In this document: positions 52,894 to 64,000 of the stretch, in pieces | Layout: every line of letters starts with the position of its first letter | Numbering within the stretch: position 1 is the stretch's first letter | Assembly (NCBI GenBank): GCA_014905825.1 | Contig: JACGCN010000003.1 | Location: 186,001-250,000, forward strand | DNA length: 64,000 nucleotides | Source: Lyophyllum atratum | Lineage: Eukaryota; Basidiomycota; Agaricomycetes; Agaricales; Lyophyllaceae | Direction of reading: 5' to 3' | Notes under the pieces: generated by a model | Seen by the model: only the letters and a program-made list of their open reading frames with translations | Databases searched by the model: none | Told to the model about the DNA's origin: nothing | Program-made: the position numbers and the translations under genes

Positions 52894-54129
52894 ATGGATC
52901 AAACTCAAGCACAGCCATTCCAAGAGTTATCGTCTCTTGCCCCAAGGGCCTTTGATCCCCTCTACCAACCGACAGGCGACGCGTCGCTTGACCGACTTGC
53001 GTTCATCCACGTACTTGAGAAGCTGAAGGTAAGGTTTACTGCGGTTTTGCCTTGAAAGAGTTCCAGAAGACGCGTCGGGACGAAGCCTACGGATGACAGT
53101 CTCCAATTTCCCATTTACCACGCACCCGCTCTCCAGAGTCTGCAGAATTTCTGATCGATACCTCTCTAAAGACGCAGAAAAGGACGGGATGGGTCAACCA
53201 AAATGTACGCCCTATCACGACTGCTTCCTCGGACCTGAATCATAATGCCAATTACACGGCAGATATCAGGTTCGGAAAGGTAGGCTTTCTTCGTTTCTGG
53301 CTGGTCTCATTTGGTTACCCTATGGATAGTATTGCAGACCACATGTATCGCATGGCAGTTTTGGCGATGCTTTCTTCTGATACCAAGCTCGATATTTCCA
53401 AGTACGCACGCAGAATCTTGTAACGATCAATGTCCTCATTCCTGAACCCCGACTTGCGCATAGATGCGTCATGATGTGTCTTGTCCATGATCTTGCTGAG
53501 GCACATGGTGAGTCTCTGCAGACAACGAAAGCAAAGGCTATCTCTGATGATGTTGTAGTCGGAGATATCACACCAGGCGAGAACATTTCCAAGGCGGAAA
53601 AGGCTAAACGTGAATCGGTGAGTTTTGTCCCTCTCCAGTTCGGTTCAAGATTCTAATTTCAAACAGGATGCGATGCATAACTTCGTGTACGATATGCTGC
53701 ATGGTACTCCTGCTGCCCTCAGAATACTGGCCCTTTGGACGGTACGCTGCTCACCCGAAGTCTTAGATGAGAAGCTGATCTATCTGATGGTACAGGAGTA
53801 CGAGGAACGGGAGACTCCTGAAGCCAAGTTTGTGAAAGGTGCGCCCGTTCAGTCCAGACGTTTCGGAATACGCATCACAATTATCGCAGATCTGGATCGC
53901 TTCGAATTGGCAGCTCAAGGTATTTAATTGTTCTCCTAGTCAAGGGTTGAGACTTTTGAGTTTCTGACGCTCCCCGCTTGTAGCGTCAGAATACGAGCGC
54001 TGTGGTGCTAAAACCCTCCAACCTTTCTTTGATGGCAGTTTACCCGAGCTCGAACATCCTGAGGTGCAGTCATGGGGTGAAGCTCTAAGTGAAGAGCGGC
54101 AGCGCTCCCAGTCCAATGCTTCTGACTGA
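52894..54129 (+). CDS. HD-domain protein (HDDC2-like 5'-deoxynucleotidase)
   Basis: Ten exons: 52894-53028, 53172-53204, 53263-53279 (17 nt), 53330-53401, 53464-53507, 53559-53617, 53667-53741, 53796-53838, 53890-53919 and 53984-54129; 217 aa, every phase consistent. The HD metal-binding residues appear as SIADHMYRMAVLA (first His), CLVHDLAEAHVGDITPGE (His-Asp) and a later Asp in KDLDRFELAAQ. KTQKRTGWVNQNISGSE is typical of the N-terminal end of the HDDC2/YGL101W group, whose members hydrolyse deoxyribonucleoside 5'-monophosphates with Co2+ or Mn2+. The mean exon is only 65 nt. Family assignment is firm; substrate is by homology. Confidence 0.9.
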
Positions 54130-54243
54130 TTACACCATCCTACAATCGGTATCATTCCGAATCTATTTATTTTACAATTTTCGGGCCCGGGGGAGACCAC
54201 CTCTGTCCTTCTACTGTTTCCTATACATTTAGATACCTAATAT

Positions 54244-56406
54244 TTAGTGGTGGAACAGCCGCAACGACGTGTGCGCGAACACCATCCCATGCTCATCCGC
54301 AGCCTTGATGCACTCCTCATCCATGACACTCCCGCTAGGTGCAGCGAGGTACCTGACGCCACTCTTCCTCGCCCTATGAACATTATCGGGGAAGGGGAAG
54401 AACGCATCGCTCGAGCACGTAACGCCATCAAGCTTGCCTGCCCACTCCTTCCTCTCCTTGTCAGTCAAAGGCTCCACGGGCCCCTCGAACATACTCTCCC
54501 ACTGCGCCTTCTCCCCGCCTTCCAGCTCCTCGCCGGAGACGTACAGGTCGATGGCGTTGGCCTTCTCCGCGCGCTTGACGCCCTTCTTGAAGGGGAGGGC
54601 GAGGACGCGGGGGTGGTGGCGGAGCCACCAGAGGTCGGCTTTGCCGCCTGCGAGGCGGGTGCAGTGGATGCGGGATTGTTGGCCTGCGCCGATGCCGATG
54701 ATGGAGCCGTGGAAAGAGTAGGCCACGCTGTTTGATTGTGTGTATTTTAGGGCAAGGGTGGCGACGATGAGGTCTGTCACGGCTGGGGTGGGGAGCTGCT
54801 GCTGGGTCAGCAATGGAATATGAAAGGGGTCCGAGGGCTTACCTCCTTGTTCTTGGTGACGATGTTTTGGAAGAGCTTGGCGTCGATTTTGGAGTCGTTG
54901 CGCTTTTGTTGGAGGTGGACTCCGTATACCTGCTTCGTCTCGATCAAAGGAGGGGTGTACGACGGGTCGATCTATGGGAGACGATGAGCCATCTCACAAC
55001 GCGCTTAGGGACACGGCGTACCTGTAGAACGCAGTACTTTCCACCCTTCTTCTTCGAAAGGACGTCGAGGGCTTCCGGAGAGTATCCCGGGGCGATGATT
55101 CCATCAGACACCTCACGGGAGATGATGCGTGCAGTGGCGAGATCGCAAGTCGCCGACAGCGCAATGAAATCTCCAAAGGATGACATCCTGTCGGCACCTT
55201 AAGAAACAAAGTGCTGAGGAGGTTTCGTTCAGGTGTCACAGTATAACACATACCGCGAGCTCTCGCGTACGCGCAAGCGAGGGGCGTGAGGGGCTCCTTC
55301 AAGTCATCGACACCATAAACCTTCTTTTCCGTCTCATCGAGCTCGATGCCGACAGCCGCTCCCGCAGGAGAAACGTGCTTGAACGAAGCAGCGGCTGGGA
55401 GGTCAAGTGCTTCCTGGAGTTCTTTGACCAGCGCGTACGAGTTCAAAGCGTCCAACAGGTTGATATACCCCGGGGAACCAGAAAGTACTACCAGTACGGT
55501 CAGACACACGCACCACAACGATGAGACAGCTGACCAAGTACCTTTGAACGGAAGTTCTCCCTCGGTCACATAGGCTTGGGCAGGCTTCTGGTGGGGGTTG
55601 GCGCCGTAGCGCAGCGCCATGCGCTGAACCGAGCCTGCGAGTTTCTCGGCGGGAAGTTCGGCCGACGCGTACTGCTCGCGGAAGTATCCACTGATAGCCT
55701 CGTCGTACTTGGCCGTCATCTCGAATGCCTTGAGAGCCAGCTTACTGCGGATGCCCTGGCCCACATCGCCTTGGCCCTGCGTCAAAGCCCCGAGGAATTC
55801 TGAATAGTCCGACGGATCGGAGAGGACGGAGACGCGTTCGTGGTTCTTCGCCGCAGCGCGTAGGAGTGTTACACCCCCTATGTCGATTTCCTCGACTGCG
55901 TTGGCGAGGGTGCAGTTGGGCTGGGAGATGGTGGATTCGAAGGGGTAGAGGTTGCACACGACGATGGAGATGGGCGAGATGCCCTGGTTCTTCAGGTCGT
56001 GTTCGTCGGAAGGGATGGGGCGGGCGAGGATACCTGGGTTCATGAGAATCGGGTGAAAAGATGTATCAGAGTCCGTGTCGTACCTCCATGGACTGCAGGA
56101 TGCAAGGTTTTCACTCGACCACCGAGCATCTCTGGAGCCTTCGTGATGTCCGAGACATCCCTGTACTCGACTATAAGACAACATCCCCCCAGAAAAACAT
56201 GTCCACGCACTCGATTGGAATACCAGCTTCTCTGATTTTCTTCGCTGTCCCTCCTGAACCGATCAGGCGAACGCCTGCGTTCTTGAGCCCTTGCGCGAAA
56301 TCGATCAGGTCCGTCTTGTCGTAGACCGACAGCAGGGCTGGATTCGAAGGTTATGCTTTAGAGAATTGGGTTTTCCAGGTCGTATCTTACCGATAGGCTG
56401 AGCCAT
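54244..56406 (-). CDS. ADE17: Bifunctional AICAR transformylase / IMP cyclohydrolase
   Basis: Catalyses the last two steps of de novo purine synthesis: formylation of AICAR with 10-formyl-tetrahydrofolate, then ring closure to IMP. Exons: 56391-56406 (16 nt), 56211-56337, 56084-56160, 55542-56033, 55254-55487, 55022-55197, 54843-54971 and 54244-54795; 600 aa. The IMP cyclohydrolase part (1-200) shows [47 protein letters not shown] and VVCNLYPFE. The transformylase part shows [25 protein letters not shown] (catalytic Lys-His), [35 protein letters not shown] and [10 protein letters not shown]. The ending [10 protein letters not shown] is the universal C-terminus. The last acceptor reads CAGCAGCAG, so the mRNA may carry 0, 1 or 2 extra Gln codons. 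Confidence 0.96.
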
Positions 56407-56741
56407 GGTATTTAGACGGTGTCGGAGCGGGTTAAGGAAAAAACTTCGATGGGATCGATCACTGGGGGTTGCCTGATTAGATATTAGATTAGATTAGACT
56501 GATTCTAGCACATGTACATTCTCACGGTTGCAATGGTCGCTCATGCCACCGTTGGCACGGTTGGCCACATAAACGAATGGACCACCCTTTATTAAAGCCG
56601 CTATCATGTTGACACAACTCCTTTCATGGCTAAAATGTCCCCAAATTGAAGTTTCTGCTATTGTCCTTGCTGGCCACGGGCTCATAGAACCATCCAGTGC
56701 AAGTGGTCGTGATCAACCATCCACCCTTTGTCCCAATCCTC

Positions 56742-56748
56742 TATAAAA
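56742..56748 (+). promoter_or_regulatory. TATA box of the FunK1 kinase gene
   Basis: TATAAAA lies 49 bp upstream of the ATG at 56791 and only 16 bp upstream of another in-frame ATG at 56758. Usual TATA-to-start distances favour 56791 as the translation start. Confidence 0.55.
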
Positions 56749-56790
56749 GCGCACCAAATGTTTCATAGTCTGAATATCTCATCTACTTCA

Positions 56791-58729
56791 ATGGTTCCTA
56801 CAGATACCTCGCCCCCTTCTCCAACAGAGTCAAGCTATCACTCTCCCCCGCCTCCAGGTGCGTTTTCGTCCGCCGGCGATAAATCCTCTCAGACTCATTA
56901 CCTCTCCCAACAAGACTTTGCAGGTCCTTTTTACGACGGAGCCCCTTTGGAGGCGTTCGTCATGCACGTGTTAGGGTGCCCCGATGAGTTGATCCGTAAA
57001 GTGCTGATGTCCCCATGTGCCCTTGACGCTGAGTCCTTGACTAGATACAGGAAACACTACGAGGCTGCGGACAAATATGGAATGCCAAGAAAGCCCTTCC
57101 AGGAACTTGCGGAGAAACTTTATTATAGCGTTAAGAAATCTCTTGGGGAAGATGACCTGGCTGGGTCAGACAAAGCGTTATGGCCGGCGTCACTCGCGGT
57201 CGACTCATTGACCGTTCTAGCAGATCCTTTAATTTCTATAGCAGACGAACGGGACGATATTGGGACGTGCTTATGTTCCTCTTCTACCCCTGCGTCCTCC
57301 TCCTCCTCCGAGGCTAGCAGCGAGGACCCCGAACGCTCAGACGAAACTTCCACTCAGAGTTTCCACCTCGATCCGCCTCAATTCACCAAGGGCGAAAAGC
57401 GGCTTATCTCAGACGCGTCGCGAGCCATGGCAGCATCGAGCCGACACTACGTGGTGGGCACATACATTGATGGGTGCACAGTCGCGCTCTGGTACTTCGA
57501 CAGGACGTGCGTCATTCGGACGGTGAGCTTCGACTTTGTGGAGTGTCCGCAAAACCTCGCGCTCGTTGTGTATGCGTTGAACTATTCCCGGTGTCGCTAC
57601 GGTTCCGATCCGTTCTTGGTGGTGCCCGCCAATTCTACGCCCCTCGGAAGGATGGGCCTTAAGGAACTCGATGAAGCTGAAATGGTTTTCCCGCCGTTGT
57701 ACAATGCTGGAATGCGATTCAGATTCGAAGGGAAGCTGATCCACGAAGCATGTCCATGTCCGAGTCGTCTCATGGGCCGCGGAACCATCGTCTACGCCGT
57801 CTCAGAAATCCGCGCGGACAACGGTCCCGGGGCACAACACCTCGCGTTGAAAGTTAGCTGGCCCGCCGCATGGAGGCTGAGTGAGGGCGCGTACCTCATT
57901 CACCTTTCCGAGCGTCTTCCGGGGTGGAGAGACCACCTTCCAAGTGTGGTGTACCACCATGTGTATTGTGCGCGGGATCTGGGACTTCCGAGAGCTGAGC
58001 TTCTGTACTGCGGCGTCCCGAGGGAGTCGGATCGGTATTTGAGTGTGCTGGCGATGCCGGTGTATGGGCATTTGTGGGAGGTCGATGATGTGAGGGAGTT
58101 TAAGAGTGCTTTTATGCAGTGCGTTGCGTGTGGGTTACCTATTCAAGCATAACTTGGAATGACGGCTCGACTGACGTGTATGTTTTATGGCACTGGCAGG
58201 TCATCATGCGGCGTACGATATCGCTGGGGTACTACACGGCGATATCAGTGGAACCAACTTGATGTTCCGACGGACGCCCTCAAAGGCTGTCTATGGTGTC
58301 CTAAACGACTGGGACTTGGCCGGACTGGTCGACCCACACGGCGTTATGGACTCTGAAGGCGTCCGCACGGGGACCGTGCCGTTCATGGCGATGGAGCTCC
58401 TCCAGCGCAACCCCCCGCCACATCGGTATGAACACGACCTCGAGTCGTTCTTCTATGTCCTCGTTTGGGCCGCAGTCCATTTTGATATCAGGAACCATGT
58501 GTGTATCGGACCGCGGCCGCTGGCGTATGCATGGTCGCGTGGGGATGTGGGGGCGAAGAGGGACTTTTTGTTGGAGGACGGATGTATGGGGGCGTGGTAT
58601 GAGGAGGTTAGGGAGGAGTTTCGGGATTTGTGGTGTGAGTGGATCGTTCCGCTGCGAGATGTGTTTGCGTACCAAGCGATGGGGGGGGAGGTTAGGTTTG
58701 AGGATGTTATGAGTATCCTGCAACGTTGA
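56791..58729 (+). CDS. FunK1 fungal-type protein kinase
   Basis: Member of the fungal-specific kinase family that is expanded in agaricomycetes. Two exons, 56791-58129 and 58200-58729, 622 aa. The kinase part is in the C-terminal half: GRGTIVYAVSEI...LALKVSW supplies the nucleotide-binding Lys, HGDISGTNLMF is the catalytic loop (Asp, Asn), NDWDLAGLVDP replaces DFG with DWD as usual in the family, and RTGTVPFMAMELL is the activation-segment end. YEHDLESFFYVLVWAAVHF is the strongly typical FunK1 block. The N-terminal 240 residues are partly disordered (Ser-rich) with a helical section. The donor was set at T|GTGGGT (58130) because it alone keeps the frame into CHHAAYDIAGVLHGDIS. Confidence 0.87.
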
Positions 58730-59025
58730 GGGCATCTAGTTACTCTTGACTCTGATCACCCCTTTGTATAATTAGCTAGAGCCGATGTCCCTAAATTAAT
58801 GCCAAATTCTTATTTTCCCCACCATTTTCTGCACCTACAAGTTCGACGTGATTATGATAGTGGTATGAGCTCTGGTCACAGGCGATTCCATCGACATGTC
58901 ATTGTACAGTCTCTGGAGGGATAATAAGATCGTCAAATGTAAGAGGACTAAATTTCAACAAGGGCAAACACGCAGCACAGCATGTGATATACGATCATGG
59001 CCTCGCCATCGCAGCTTCCACCAGC

Positions 59026-59550
59026 ATGTCTACGTCATCCCCACTCCTCCGCCTCCCCACCGAGATCCTCGACGACATCCTCTCATCCCTCGCCGAGCTA
59101 CACGACCTCCTCGCCCTCGCCCTCGCCTCCCGCTCCTGCGCCCGCCTCGTCATCCCCCAACACATCGAGTACCGCATCATCCGCATCCGCACCCCAATGC
59201 CCGCCATGTGGGCGCACCTCGCCCGGCGCAAGGACCTCACACGGAACATAAGGGAGCTAAGGTTCTGCGCGAGGGGCGACTACACCGCCCCGGATCGGGG
59301 TCCATCGACGCTCGTGGAGCCTTTACACCCGGAGGCGGAAAGGGACGAGCAGATGTGCATGAGGAACGTGTGCGTTGCTGTTGGGTATATGCGGGACCTG
59401 TATACGTTTCTGCCGAGGCGGGCGGCGGCGGGTCCAAAAAGCCTGCCGTGGACCCACGGTAGTGCGTTCTGCAATTGTTTCCCGATGAAAAATGCAGATG
59501 TAACAATTACGCAGTGCTGTACATATCGAATCATGGACTCACAAGTCTAA
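59026..59550 (+). pseudogene. Truncated F-box-like copy with a foreign tail
   Basis: The first 125 or so residues (LLRLPTEILDDILSSLAELH, RLVIPQHIEYRIIRIRTP, MWAHLARRKDLTRNIRELRF and on to VAVGYMRDL) match the F-box-like gene that runs off the right edge in opposite orientation (62359-64000) almost residue for residue. After about 59410 the similarity stops. The remaining 45 codons read into a segment (59411-59685) that is a diverged copy of noncoding sequence at 59891-60171. The leucine-rich body of the protein is missing. It could still express a short F-box protein of 175 aa, but it looks like a broken duplicate. Confidence 0.75.
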
Positions 59551-59685
59551 ACCACGTCAGCCTCGTAGGTGTAACTGGGGGCTGTAGTTCTAGATGCTTT
59601 TGTTGGTACCCTCCCGACGACGCCCACCACCACTGCCTCTCACTATTGATTCCCGACTTTTCCTATTGTCGTCCTCGAGCATGAT
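59411..59685 (+). repeat. Diverged copy of the kinase-like gene's 5' flank
   Basis: Direct repeat of 59891-60171. Shared landmarks in order: GGCGGCGGGTCCA, GTTCTGC-ATTGTTTCC, GATGAAAAATGCAGAT, TAACAATTACGCAG, TCGAATCATGGA, CCACCTCTCACTAT-like and CTC-AGCATG. The last landmark corresponds to the start codon of the gene at 60169, but the coding sequence that should follow is absent here. Confidence 0.8.
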
Positions 59686-59890
59686 TCCCGATTTCAATTG
59701 TTGCTCTCGAGCATGATGAATTTTGGTGGGTTTACCTCTGCTGTGGTGGCTGGTGTCGCAAGGGCGTCATACGTGTACACGCATGCACGTGGAAATGGGC
59801 TGCTACAAGGACCTCTCTCAATTTAGCTGTTCGGGTTTCGTTGACTAGGAGATACACGTGAAGCAACAAAAGGCCATCGCACCAGTGTGC

Positions 59891-60171
59891 CGCTGCTCGG
59901 CGGCGGGTCCACAGAGCCTGCCACGGATCCACAGTCGTGAGTTCTGCGATTGTTTCCTGATGAAAAATGCAGATCTAACAATTACGCAGGGCGCTCACTG
60001 TACATGTCGAATCATGGAGTCATAAATCGGAGCCACGATAGTTTGAGACAATTATTGAGGGCGGTAGTCCCGGATGCTTCCGTTGGTACATAAGTACCGT
60101 CTCGACAGCGCCCAACACCAACACCACCTCTCACTATCGATTCCCAATCTCAATTACTACTCTCAAGCATG
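59891..60171 (+). repeat. 5' flank of the kinase-like gene, second copy of a direct repeat
   Basis: Partner of 59411-59685. This copy is joined to the kinase-like coding sequence at 60169, so it is the functional-looking promoter copy. Confidence 0.8.
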
Positions 60172-61702
60172 GAGAAGACCGCCGTAGAGAAAAACGCTCT
60201 GGACGCAGCCTGGCGACAGGCAGGAATCAATGATGATCACGCAGATGCGATTTGGATGAACAATGCAGCGGCTACTCTGCGCCTACATATCGCTCAGGGT
60301 ATTCCAGCCTCAAACGAGAAGGGCGACATATCCAGGTTGTCGACCAGCCAAATCTTGCAGCAGGTGCGCGTTATGAATTATACCACATCGTCTCGAGAAC
60401 TAATTTCAAGCAGCTTCGAACTGACGAGCTGTGGATGAAGGAGACGGATCCACTCTTGATGGAAGCTCGTGAAGAACTTCTGAATGCACTAAGCGAGTAC
60501 AAGGGCGTAGGCCTGCCATGTGTGTTTGACTCTGACGAACTCACCATGATTTCTGCCAAGCCTGCCCACTCCCGCGACAACTCTGATGTATACAAAGGAG
60601 CTAGGCAGGGCCGGCTGGTGGCAATCAAGCGACTGAGGTTACATGAGACTCCTGGCACTATCGCTCAAGTTCTTGATGTACGTTCTATTCGCCTCTGGTA
60701 TCACCTTCTCTTATCTTCATCCACCCCTTAGTGGATTGATGGTCTAGGGAAAATCTGGGGCAAGCTGGAGCACAGAAACATCACTCCGTTCTTCGGTTAT
60801 TGTCAAGTCAAACCGGGGCAATTGCCTTTTTTAATCTCGCCATGGATGGAGAATGGCGATGCACGTACCTACCGACACAAACACCCTGAGGCTGATGTTT
60901 TGAAAATAGTAAGTAAAATGACTAAGTGTCGCGACATTTTTTAATAATTTTTGTGCAGCTGTTCGTCGGTTACCTCACTGACTCCCGTACTGACTCCCAT
61001 CGCTGATTCCGTATTCCTAGTATGGACGTCGCCAGCGGCTTGGAGTATCTTCATACATTCGAGTCTGCGCCAGTTGTCCATGGAAGTCTTAGAGGGGTAA
61101 GCATGCCTCTTATCTACCCTTATGATTATAATTCATGACAACTTTAGAGTCACATTCTGCTTGACTACGATCTCACCGCCCACCTGAGTGATTTCGGCAT
61201 ATCTCAACTTCTAACCAACATACACACATGCACCGCGTACGACTTCCGCTTGAAACTTTTCATTTTCCATTTCCAATTGAACCTCGGCACACAGAGCCGT
61301 AACAAACGCCTGGACAGCTCCTGAAGTGTTATCTGGTGTTAAGGCGACGACTGAATCCGACATATACTCCTTCGCAAGCGTTGCGTACGAGGTGAATCCG
61401 CGAAACAAAATCCACATATCCATGCGCTAATCTTTGATTTTGGTTTGCAGCTGATCACGGATACTCGGCCCTTCGACTACCGAAATGTCAATTCAATTTG
61501 GGTGAAGATCTGCGAAGGTGAAATCCCCGGCTTCCCGGTGGAGCAGTTCCGGGAGTTGCCCGACGAGGGTTGTAGGATGTGGGAGCTTATGCTTCATTGC
61601 TGGAAGTTCGAACCAACCGAACGGCCCAGCATCCACACGGTCATCGCGGAATTGACGTCTATCTACGAGGAGGTCGGCCCACCGGTAGACCCGGGCAACT
61701 AA
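60169..61702 (+). CDS. TKL-type kinase-like protein, probable pseudokinase
   Basis: Exons: 60169-60363, 60411-60677, 60732-60908, about 61021-61096, 61148-61236, 61295-61391 and 61451-61702, about 384 aa. After an N-terminal helical part, the kinase fold is recognised by SDVYKGARQGRLVAIKRLRL (glycine loop remnant and VAIK Lys), WGKLEHRNITPFFGYC, MDVASGLEYLH, SDFGIS, AWTAPEVLSG and SDIYSFASVAYELITD. The catalytic loop, usually HGDLKGANIL in this group, reads HGSLRGSHILLD: both catalytic Asp and metal-binding Asn are replaced. The exon 3 to exon 4 junction does not close in frame: the only acceptor (CTAG at 61020) leaves one extra T before MDVASG. This may be a lesion or non-standard splicing. 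Binding without catalysis is possible; loss of function altogether is also possible. Confidence 0.65.
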
Positions 61703-62358
61703 CTCGCCGAGACTATGCTATGTCATGCCCGTCCTCACTTACGAATGTTCTATATTTTCAGTTGGATACCCTTGATTACTGTTTACTTGCTCTATTTTAT
61801 CGTGAATACCCTTGATTAATATTGACTCCTACCTATATCTCAGTGACGTTGACTATGCATACATATCATTCTGGACTCAACTGATCTGATCCTCTGGGCA
61901 CAGACTCTCCTTGAAATATCATCGAAGTCTTTGACCCTTCCGTATTCAACGCAAATCCCGCCGGAACGAGGAGATATCGTCTACAATTTCTCGGTATCTA
62001 TATTCGACCACCTTCACCTTCATCAGAGCAAACCCCACAACGAGCATCAGGTAAAGTTGCGTCGCTGCTTACCACCCCCAGAACCATAGTTGCCTCGTCT
62101 GAGTGAAAGAGAATCAAGGGCGCCCTGCTCACATACTACACAGCTTGCCCCATCAGTCGGATGTTATAGCATATCGCTGGCCCCGACGCTCCCCCTTGCC
62201 CATCACATATATCATGTATAATGTGGAGTCACATTGCCTTCCGCAAGTTCTGAGGGAGGAGAGGCACCCCGAAGAACGAGGTTCCCGCATCGACCGGCCC
62301 CGCAACCTCTAGCCACAAACCCACGAGCCTTCATAATAATCTACCCCGACTCCACATG
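61703..62358. other. Convergent intergenic region
   Basis: Lies between the 3' ends of the kinase-like gene and the F-box-like gene. No gene is seen. Confidence 0.55.
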
Positions 62359-64000
62359 CTAATCAAACGTCCCCGCCATCGCATCAAACAAGTCCCTACA
62401 AACACCAAAAGCGTCAACACCACTCCTCCCCAAAAAGTCAAGCAAAAGCGAAAAACCACCCACCTCGCACGCGGCTTCCCCACTTCATACCACACCCTCT
62501 CCCCATCCCCACCACCCGCGCCCTCCCGATATATCCGCACAACCTTCACCCCCCTCCTCTTCTCATACACCTGCCAATGGTCCAGCCTCCTCAACCGTGG
62601 GCACCTTGCCACGAGCTCCAGGATCGCACCGTGCATCCTGTCGTTGGCCCCGGGGCTCCCGCCGCCGCCGACGGACTCCCAGATCCCGGGGCCGCGGAAT
62701 ACCTCGAGGAGGGGGAAGCGCGGGAGGAGGTCGAGCCAGTCTGCCTTTTTTTGGGGGGGAGGGTTGAGGGATGTGAGTAGGCACCGGACACACGAACGGA
62801 GAGAAGCCACTCACTAGCCTAATCAACGCCGGATACATGTCCCCCAGCGTAAGGTGGTGCGCGGGCATCGAAAGCCACGTTATACCCGTGAAGCGCGCCG
62901 CGAGCGCGTATATCGATTCGAGAGGGCCCACGTGTTCGAGGCGTAGGGAGCGCAGGGCGGAGGGGTCGAGGGTGCGGGAGGTGGCGAGGCGCGAGGCGGC
63001 GAGGCCCCAGATGTCTAGGGCTTCGATCGGGCGGCGCATAGACCCGCCTTCGGATTCGGGTTCGTCTCTGGGTTGGCTTGGTGGAGGCGATGCAGGGACT
63101 GAAGAGGACGCGGGGTCTTCGAGGGCGTGCATGATCTGACGCGGGCCTTTAAGGCGCTTGAGGGCGGGCAGCGCGCCAGGGGCGAGGGTGAGTGCACCGA
63201 GGGGGGACCAGTTGAGCTCTTCGATGGTGGGGTGGGCTTCGAGGAAGGCGGTGAGGGGCGAGTCTGTTGGCTGGCTGGAGGTGAGGGTGTTGGGAGCGGT
63301 GGTGGTTGTTGGGGTGACGGCGCCGGAGACCATGGAGAGTTTGAGGCGCTTCAGGCGGGGGAAGCGGCAAGTTGAGAAGCCGCGGAGTTCTGTTGGTACT
63401 TCGAGGAACTGCGAAAGGTTAGAAATGGCGAGAGAGTGGTGGTGTGAGGACGGACCTCGATATCGGGTGAACGTTGGAGCATGCGTATTATGTGCTGCGC
63501 GTTCGATTTGTCGACCCATGCTGCGCCAAGAAGCGACAACGACTCCAGGCCAGACACCTCCCACAACTACAAGCATCCCCAAATTAGTTCAGCTTCACCT
63601 ACGACGGAACCCAACAACTCACAGGGTACATCCCACGATACACGCCCCTCCCATCCCTTACATGCGCCGCACACTCCCCTCCCAGCGCCAAGCGCCTCAG
63701 CCCCCGCGCCCTTCGCACCACACTCCCCACCACAGCCTCCTCAAACGCCCTATTAAGCCTCAAGCCCGCCTTCACGTCCGGCTCGTACTCCCACACGAAC
63801 GTCTCCAAATCGCGCATATACCCAATAGCAACGCACACGTTCCTCATGCGCATCTGCTCGTCCCCCTCCGCCTCCGGGCGTAATGGCTCCACGAGCGTCG
63901 ATGGACCCCGATCCGGGGCGGTGTAGTCGCCCCTCGCGCAGAATCTGAGCTCTCTTATGTTTCGTGTGAGGTCCTTGCGCCGCGCGAGGTGCGCCCACAT
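62359..64000 (-). CDS. F-box-like / leucine-rich protein, 5' end outside the window
   Basis: Partial gene; the start lies beyond position 64000. Exons visible: 63623-64000, 63456-63566, 62815-63408, 62464-62744 and 62359-62395, all in phase. It begins at MWAHLARRKDLTRNIRELRF; the truncated inverted copy at 59026 indicates that about 65 residues with the F-box-like motif LLRLPTEILDDILSSLAELH are missing upstream. The body has leucine-rich segments (LWEVSGLESLSLLGAAW, FPRLKRLKLSMVSG, TAFLEAHPTIEELNWSPLG) and then RRPIEALDIWGLAASRL, RFPLLEVFRGPGIW and a short final exon DLFDAMAGTFD. The C-terminal blocks are typical of agaricomycete F-box-like proteins. Role in ubiquitination is inferred from the family. 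Confidence 0.75.

Noticed and set aside
56758..56760. In-frame ATG as start of the FunK1 gene
   Set aside because: It lies only 10 bp after a TATAAAA box, so transcripts would most likely start downstream of it; 56791 was preferred.

Overview
The window is nuclear DNA of a filamentous fungus, almost certainly a basidiomycete of the Agaricomycetes. The evidence is a dense gene layout, many 45-60 nt spliceosomal introns with GTRNGT donors and CTRAY-like branch sites, a GC-rich coding bias, and lineage-typical families (a FunK1 kinase, F-box-like proteins, a GH5 cellulase). Gene models were built by hand from open frames, splice signals, phase and family knowledge. Most multi-exon models close exactly in frame; where the printed blocks were hard to index, individual exon borders may be off by one base.

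Left part (1-15.6 kb): imperfect direct repeats (0.8-2.8 kb) that include copies of the 3' end of the next gene; a minus-strand gene (2816-5429) containing a tandem array of seven in-frame micro-exons, each duplicated together with its intron; TPT1 (tRNA 2'-phosphotransferase); an Opi1-type repressor; about 3 kb without a supportable gene; and a small secreted cysteine-containing protein.

Middle (16-43.7 kb): a GH5 endoglucanase with 14 exons, the pyruvate dehydrogenase E1 alpha subunit (two GC-AG introns), an APP1-type phosphatidate phosphatase, a possible small secreted protein, an unrecognised protein, and a Baeyer-Villiger monooxygenase (BVMO) duplication flanking an alpha/beta hydrolase. 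The second BVMO copy carries a net 8-bp deletion that breaks its frame. Then come a GRAM-TBC-EF-hand Rab-GAP with a 5-nt exon, a WDR5/Swd3-like WD40 protein, and a TEA/ATTS transcription factor.

Right part (45.6-64 kb): a small membrane protein, a mitochondrial EngB-type GTPase head to head with an F-box-like gene, a C2H2 zinc-finger factor, an HD-domain nucleotidase, ADE16/17 (last two steps of purine synthesis), a FunK1 kinase, a truncated F-box copy fused to a duplicated promoter segment, a kinase-like gene that has lost the catalytic Asp and Asn, and the fuller F-box paralogue running off the right edge in inverted orientation.

Most genes are unrelated housekeeping or regulatory functions. 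The one arrangement that looks functional is BVMO plus alpha/beta hydrolase, which could turn ketones into esters and then cleave them. The most unusual structure is the micro-exon array.
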